Source of the DNA: Pseudofrankia asymbiotica
GTDB taxonomy: Bacteria; Actinomycetota; Actinomycetes; Frankiales; Frankiaceae
Length of the DNA: 6,111 nt
Direction: 5' to 3'
Assembly (NCBI RefSeq): GCF_001983105.1
Contig: NZ_MOMC01000089.1
Span: 21,802-27,912, forward strand
The notes under the pieces: generated by a model
What the model was told of the DNA's origin: nothing
Seen by the model: only the letters and a program-made list of their open reading frames with translations
The model's database searches: none
Shown here: piece after piece, positions 4,457 through 6,111 of the stretch
Position numbering within the stretch: position 1 is the first letter of the stretch
Layout: every line of letters begins with the position of its first letter
Translations under genes and position numbers: made by a program

Positions 4457-6111
4457 GGCCCGTCGCGGTCGTGCACGCGGGCCAGCGCCGCGTCGATCGC
4501 GCGTTCGGTCAGCGTCAACTTCGCCACGACGGCCACGGCGGGCCCGAACGGGATCGGCTCGCGGTCGCGCTCGTGCCAGCGGCCGCGCTCCGCGTAGGCG
4601 ACGTCGGAGGCGTAGTCGCTCCAGCTCACGATGATGACCGGGACGTCGCGCAGAGTCGGGTCGTCGCTCATCGCGGCGAGCACCGCGGCTCCGTCCATGC
4701 CGGGCAGCATCAGGTCGAGGAAGACCACATCCGGCGGATCGGCGCGCATCGCCGTGACCGCCTGCTCGCCGTCCCCGGCCTCGTCGATCCGGTCCACCCG
4801 GCCCGCCAGCAGCGACCGCATGGTCGTCCGGAACGCGGGGTCGTCGTCGACGACCAGGGCGCTGGCCAGGTGGACCGGCGACGCGCCCGTGGCCGGGGCG
4901 GCGGCTCCCACGCGGGGCACACCGGCCGGCGAGAGGCCGTCGCCGCGCTCGTCGACGTCCTCGTCCTCATCGCCCGGTCCAGTGCCTGCCGCGGGCTGGC
5001 GCGGCAGGGTGACGGTGAACGTCGACCCGCCGCCGGGCTCGCTGGTCACCTCGAGCCGGCCGTCGAGCAGGACGATCACCCGACGCGCGTAGGGGAGGCC
5101 GAGCCCGGTGCCGCGCACGCGGGCGTGCAGCGGCGTGCGGACCTGGTAGAACTCCTCGAAGATCCGCTCCAGGTCGTCGGGCGCGACTCCGATTCCGGTG
5201 TCGCGGACGGAGAAGACCACGGTGTCCTCGCCCGCCCGGGGGTCATCGCCGAGGCGGGCGGTCAGGACCACCTCGCCGCGCTCGGTGAACTTCAGGGCGT
5301 TGGAGACCAGGTTGCGCAGTACCCGCGCGAGCAGGGTCTCGTCGGTGTGCAGGATGCCGACGTCGGCGTGGGTCTCGACGGTGAAGGACACCTCGGGCCG
5401 GGTGGCGAGCGGGCGAAGCGATCCGTCCAGGTACCGGAGCAGGGCCGCGACGTCGACCTCGTCGACGACCGCCTCGAGCCGCCCGGACTCCGCCTTCGCC
5501 AGGTCGAGCAGGTCGTTGACCAGCGCGAGCAGGTCACCGGTGCTGGCCAGGATGAACTCCACCTGCTGGCGCTGCTCGTCGCTCAGCGGGTCGCCGGCCG
5601 GGTCGAGCAGGAGCCGCGCGAGGCCCATCACCGAGTTCACCGGCGACCTCAGCTCGTGGCTGACATTGTGCAGGAAGCGTGTCTTGGCCTCGCTGGCCCG
5701 GGACAGGGCGATACCGCGCTCGTCCAGCTCGGCGTAGAGCGCCACCACCCCCCGGTTGGTCTCCTCCAGCTCGGCGGACAGCTGGTTGTAGAGGGCGAGC
5801 ACCCCCCGGTTGGTCTCCTCCAGCTCGGCGTTCAGCCGCAGCAGCTCTTCCTGGTTGTCCCGTAGCTCCGCCAGCGCCGCGACAAGGTCGTTGTTCTGCA
5901 CGCGCAGCTCGTCGGCCGGCGAGTTCGGCGCGATCGCGGCGAGCGAACGCCTGAGTTCGGCGAGCCGGTCGTCGTCGATGAACAGGCCCGGCAGGATCGG
6001 CTTCGCCAGCGTGACCGTCCGGTCGTGTGTGGCCGAGTCCTCGCCGTCCTCGCCGTGTTCCAGCTCGACGAGGCGGCCGGCGGCGATCAGTCCGCTGCCG
6101 GCCCGGGCGAG
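4453..6111 (-). CDS. Hybrid sensor histidine kinase with RsbT-like N-terminus (5' end cut by right edge)
   Basis: The frame is open to the window edge, giving 552 visible residues; the GTG at 5901 is internal, not the start. Residues 1-37 (AGSGLIAAGRLVE, then RTVTLAK) look like the end of an RsbT/anti-sigma-type ATPase domain, though the ATP-site core is missing. A long coiled coil follows (about 72-135), including two 18-residue copies of the ELEETNRGV motif. HisKA has NVSHELRSPVNSV with phospho-acceptor His152 (5656-5658). HATPase has NLVSNALKF (N-box), DTGIGV (G1), FEEFYQ (F-box) and GTGLGLPYARR (G2), all intact. An acidic linker leads to a receiver at about 418-545 with Asp422/423, phospho-acceptor Asp466 (VVFLDLMLPGMDG), Ser496 and Lys531. 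No transmembrane segment is visible, so it is probably cytoplasmic. It probably passes phosphate to its own receiver and perhaps to the overlapping receiver-PP2C protein. No Hpt domain is visible. Confidence 0.93.
   Translation of the reverse strand, partial: LARAGSGLIAAGRLVELEHGEDGEDSATHDRTVTLAKPILPGLFIDDDRLAELRRSLAAIAPNSPADELRVQNNDLVAALAELRDNQEELLRLNAELEETNRGVLALYNQLSAELEETNRGVVALYAELDERGIALSRASEAKTRFLHNVSHELRSPVNSVMGLARLLLDPAGDPLSDEQRQQVEFILASTGDLLALVNDLLDLAKAESGRLEAVVDEVDVAALLRYLDGSLRPLATRPEVSFTVETHADVGILHTDETLLARVLRNLVSNALKFTERGEVVLTARLGDDPRAGEDTVVFSVRDTGIGVAPDDLERIFEEFYQVRTPLHARVRGTGLGLPYARRVIVLLDGRLEVTSEPGGGSTFTVTLPRQPAAGTGPGDEDEDVDERGDGLSPAGVPRVGAAAPATGASPVHLASALVVDDDPAFRTTMRSLLAGRVDRIDEAGDGEQAVTAMRADPPDVVFLDLMLPGMDGAAVLAAMSDDPTLRDVPVIIVSWSDYASDVAYAERGRWHERDREPIPFGPAVAVVAKLTLTERAIDAALARVHDRDGP
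5747..5830 (-). repeat. 54-bp tandem duplication in the kinase coiled coil
   Basis: A perfect 30-bp direct repeat occurs at 5747-5776 and 5801-5830, exactly 54 bp apart, with the intervening bases also similar. In protein it gives two copies of an 18-residue unit, LNAELEETNRGVLALYNQ and LSAELEETNRGVVALYAE (full extent 5728-5835). The near-identity of the DNA suggests a recent duplication. Relatives I recall usually carry one such motif just before HisKA. Confidence 0.85.

Noticed and set aside
3179..4597. Long plus-strand frame opposite the receiver-PP2C gene (also 4471-5865 opposite the kinase)
   Set aside because: The minus-strand proteins carry all catalytic motifs; the antisense frames have none.

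Overview
The window is very GC-rich, with almost every third codon position G or C, and its protein families are typical of Actinomycetota. A Frankia-like or related filamentous actinobacterium is the best guess: it carries an actinobacterial GlnA2-type N-terminus, a proline-rich membrane-anchored solute-binding protein and a hybrid kinase/PP2C pair. The genus is inferred, not proven. All supported genes lie on the minus strand, so the window reads from right to left.

Layout in reading order. (1) 6111-4453: hybrid histidine kinase, cut by the right edge. It starts with the tail of an RsbT-like ATPase domain, then a coiled coil built from an 18-residue duplication, HisKA, HATPase and a receiver domain. 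(2) 4456-3152: a receiver-PP2C (SpoIIE/RsbU-type) phosphatase that overlaps the kinase gene by 4 nt. A strong hairpin covers its last codons. (3) 3151-2939: intergenic region with a tandem array of 22-nt and 17-nt units directly after the phosphatase stop codon, a perfect 14-bp palindrome, and a possible promoter/SD close to the next gene. (4) 2938-1313: a Leu/Ile/Val-type solute-binding domain anchored by one transmembrane helix behind a long proline-rich cytoplasmic tail, with no transporter genes beside it. (5) 1312-1121: intergenic region with one DnaA-box-like 9-mer. (6) 1120-377: an AbiEi-type winged-helix protein whose last quarter looks degenerate. (7) 376-181: non-coding leader region, then (8) 180-1: the first 60 codons of a GlnA2-type glutamine synthetase family enzyme.

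How the genes may work together. The kinase and phosphatase are almost certainly co-translated and look like one pathway: kinase, receiver, then PP2C dephosphorylation of an anti-anti-sigma (STAS) protein, with the RsbT-like domain also pointing to partner switching. The neighbouring membrane-anchored binding protein could be an extracellular sensor for the same pathway, but it appears to be a separate transcription unit and this link is inference. The AbiEi-like gene and glnA2 look unrelated to the signalling genes.

A striking feature of the window is that every complete gene, the truncated kinase and the main intergenic gap each carry their own short tandem repeat (24 bp, 54 bp, 22/17 bp, 18 bp, 54 bp).
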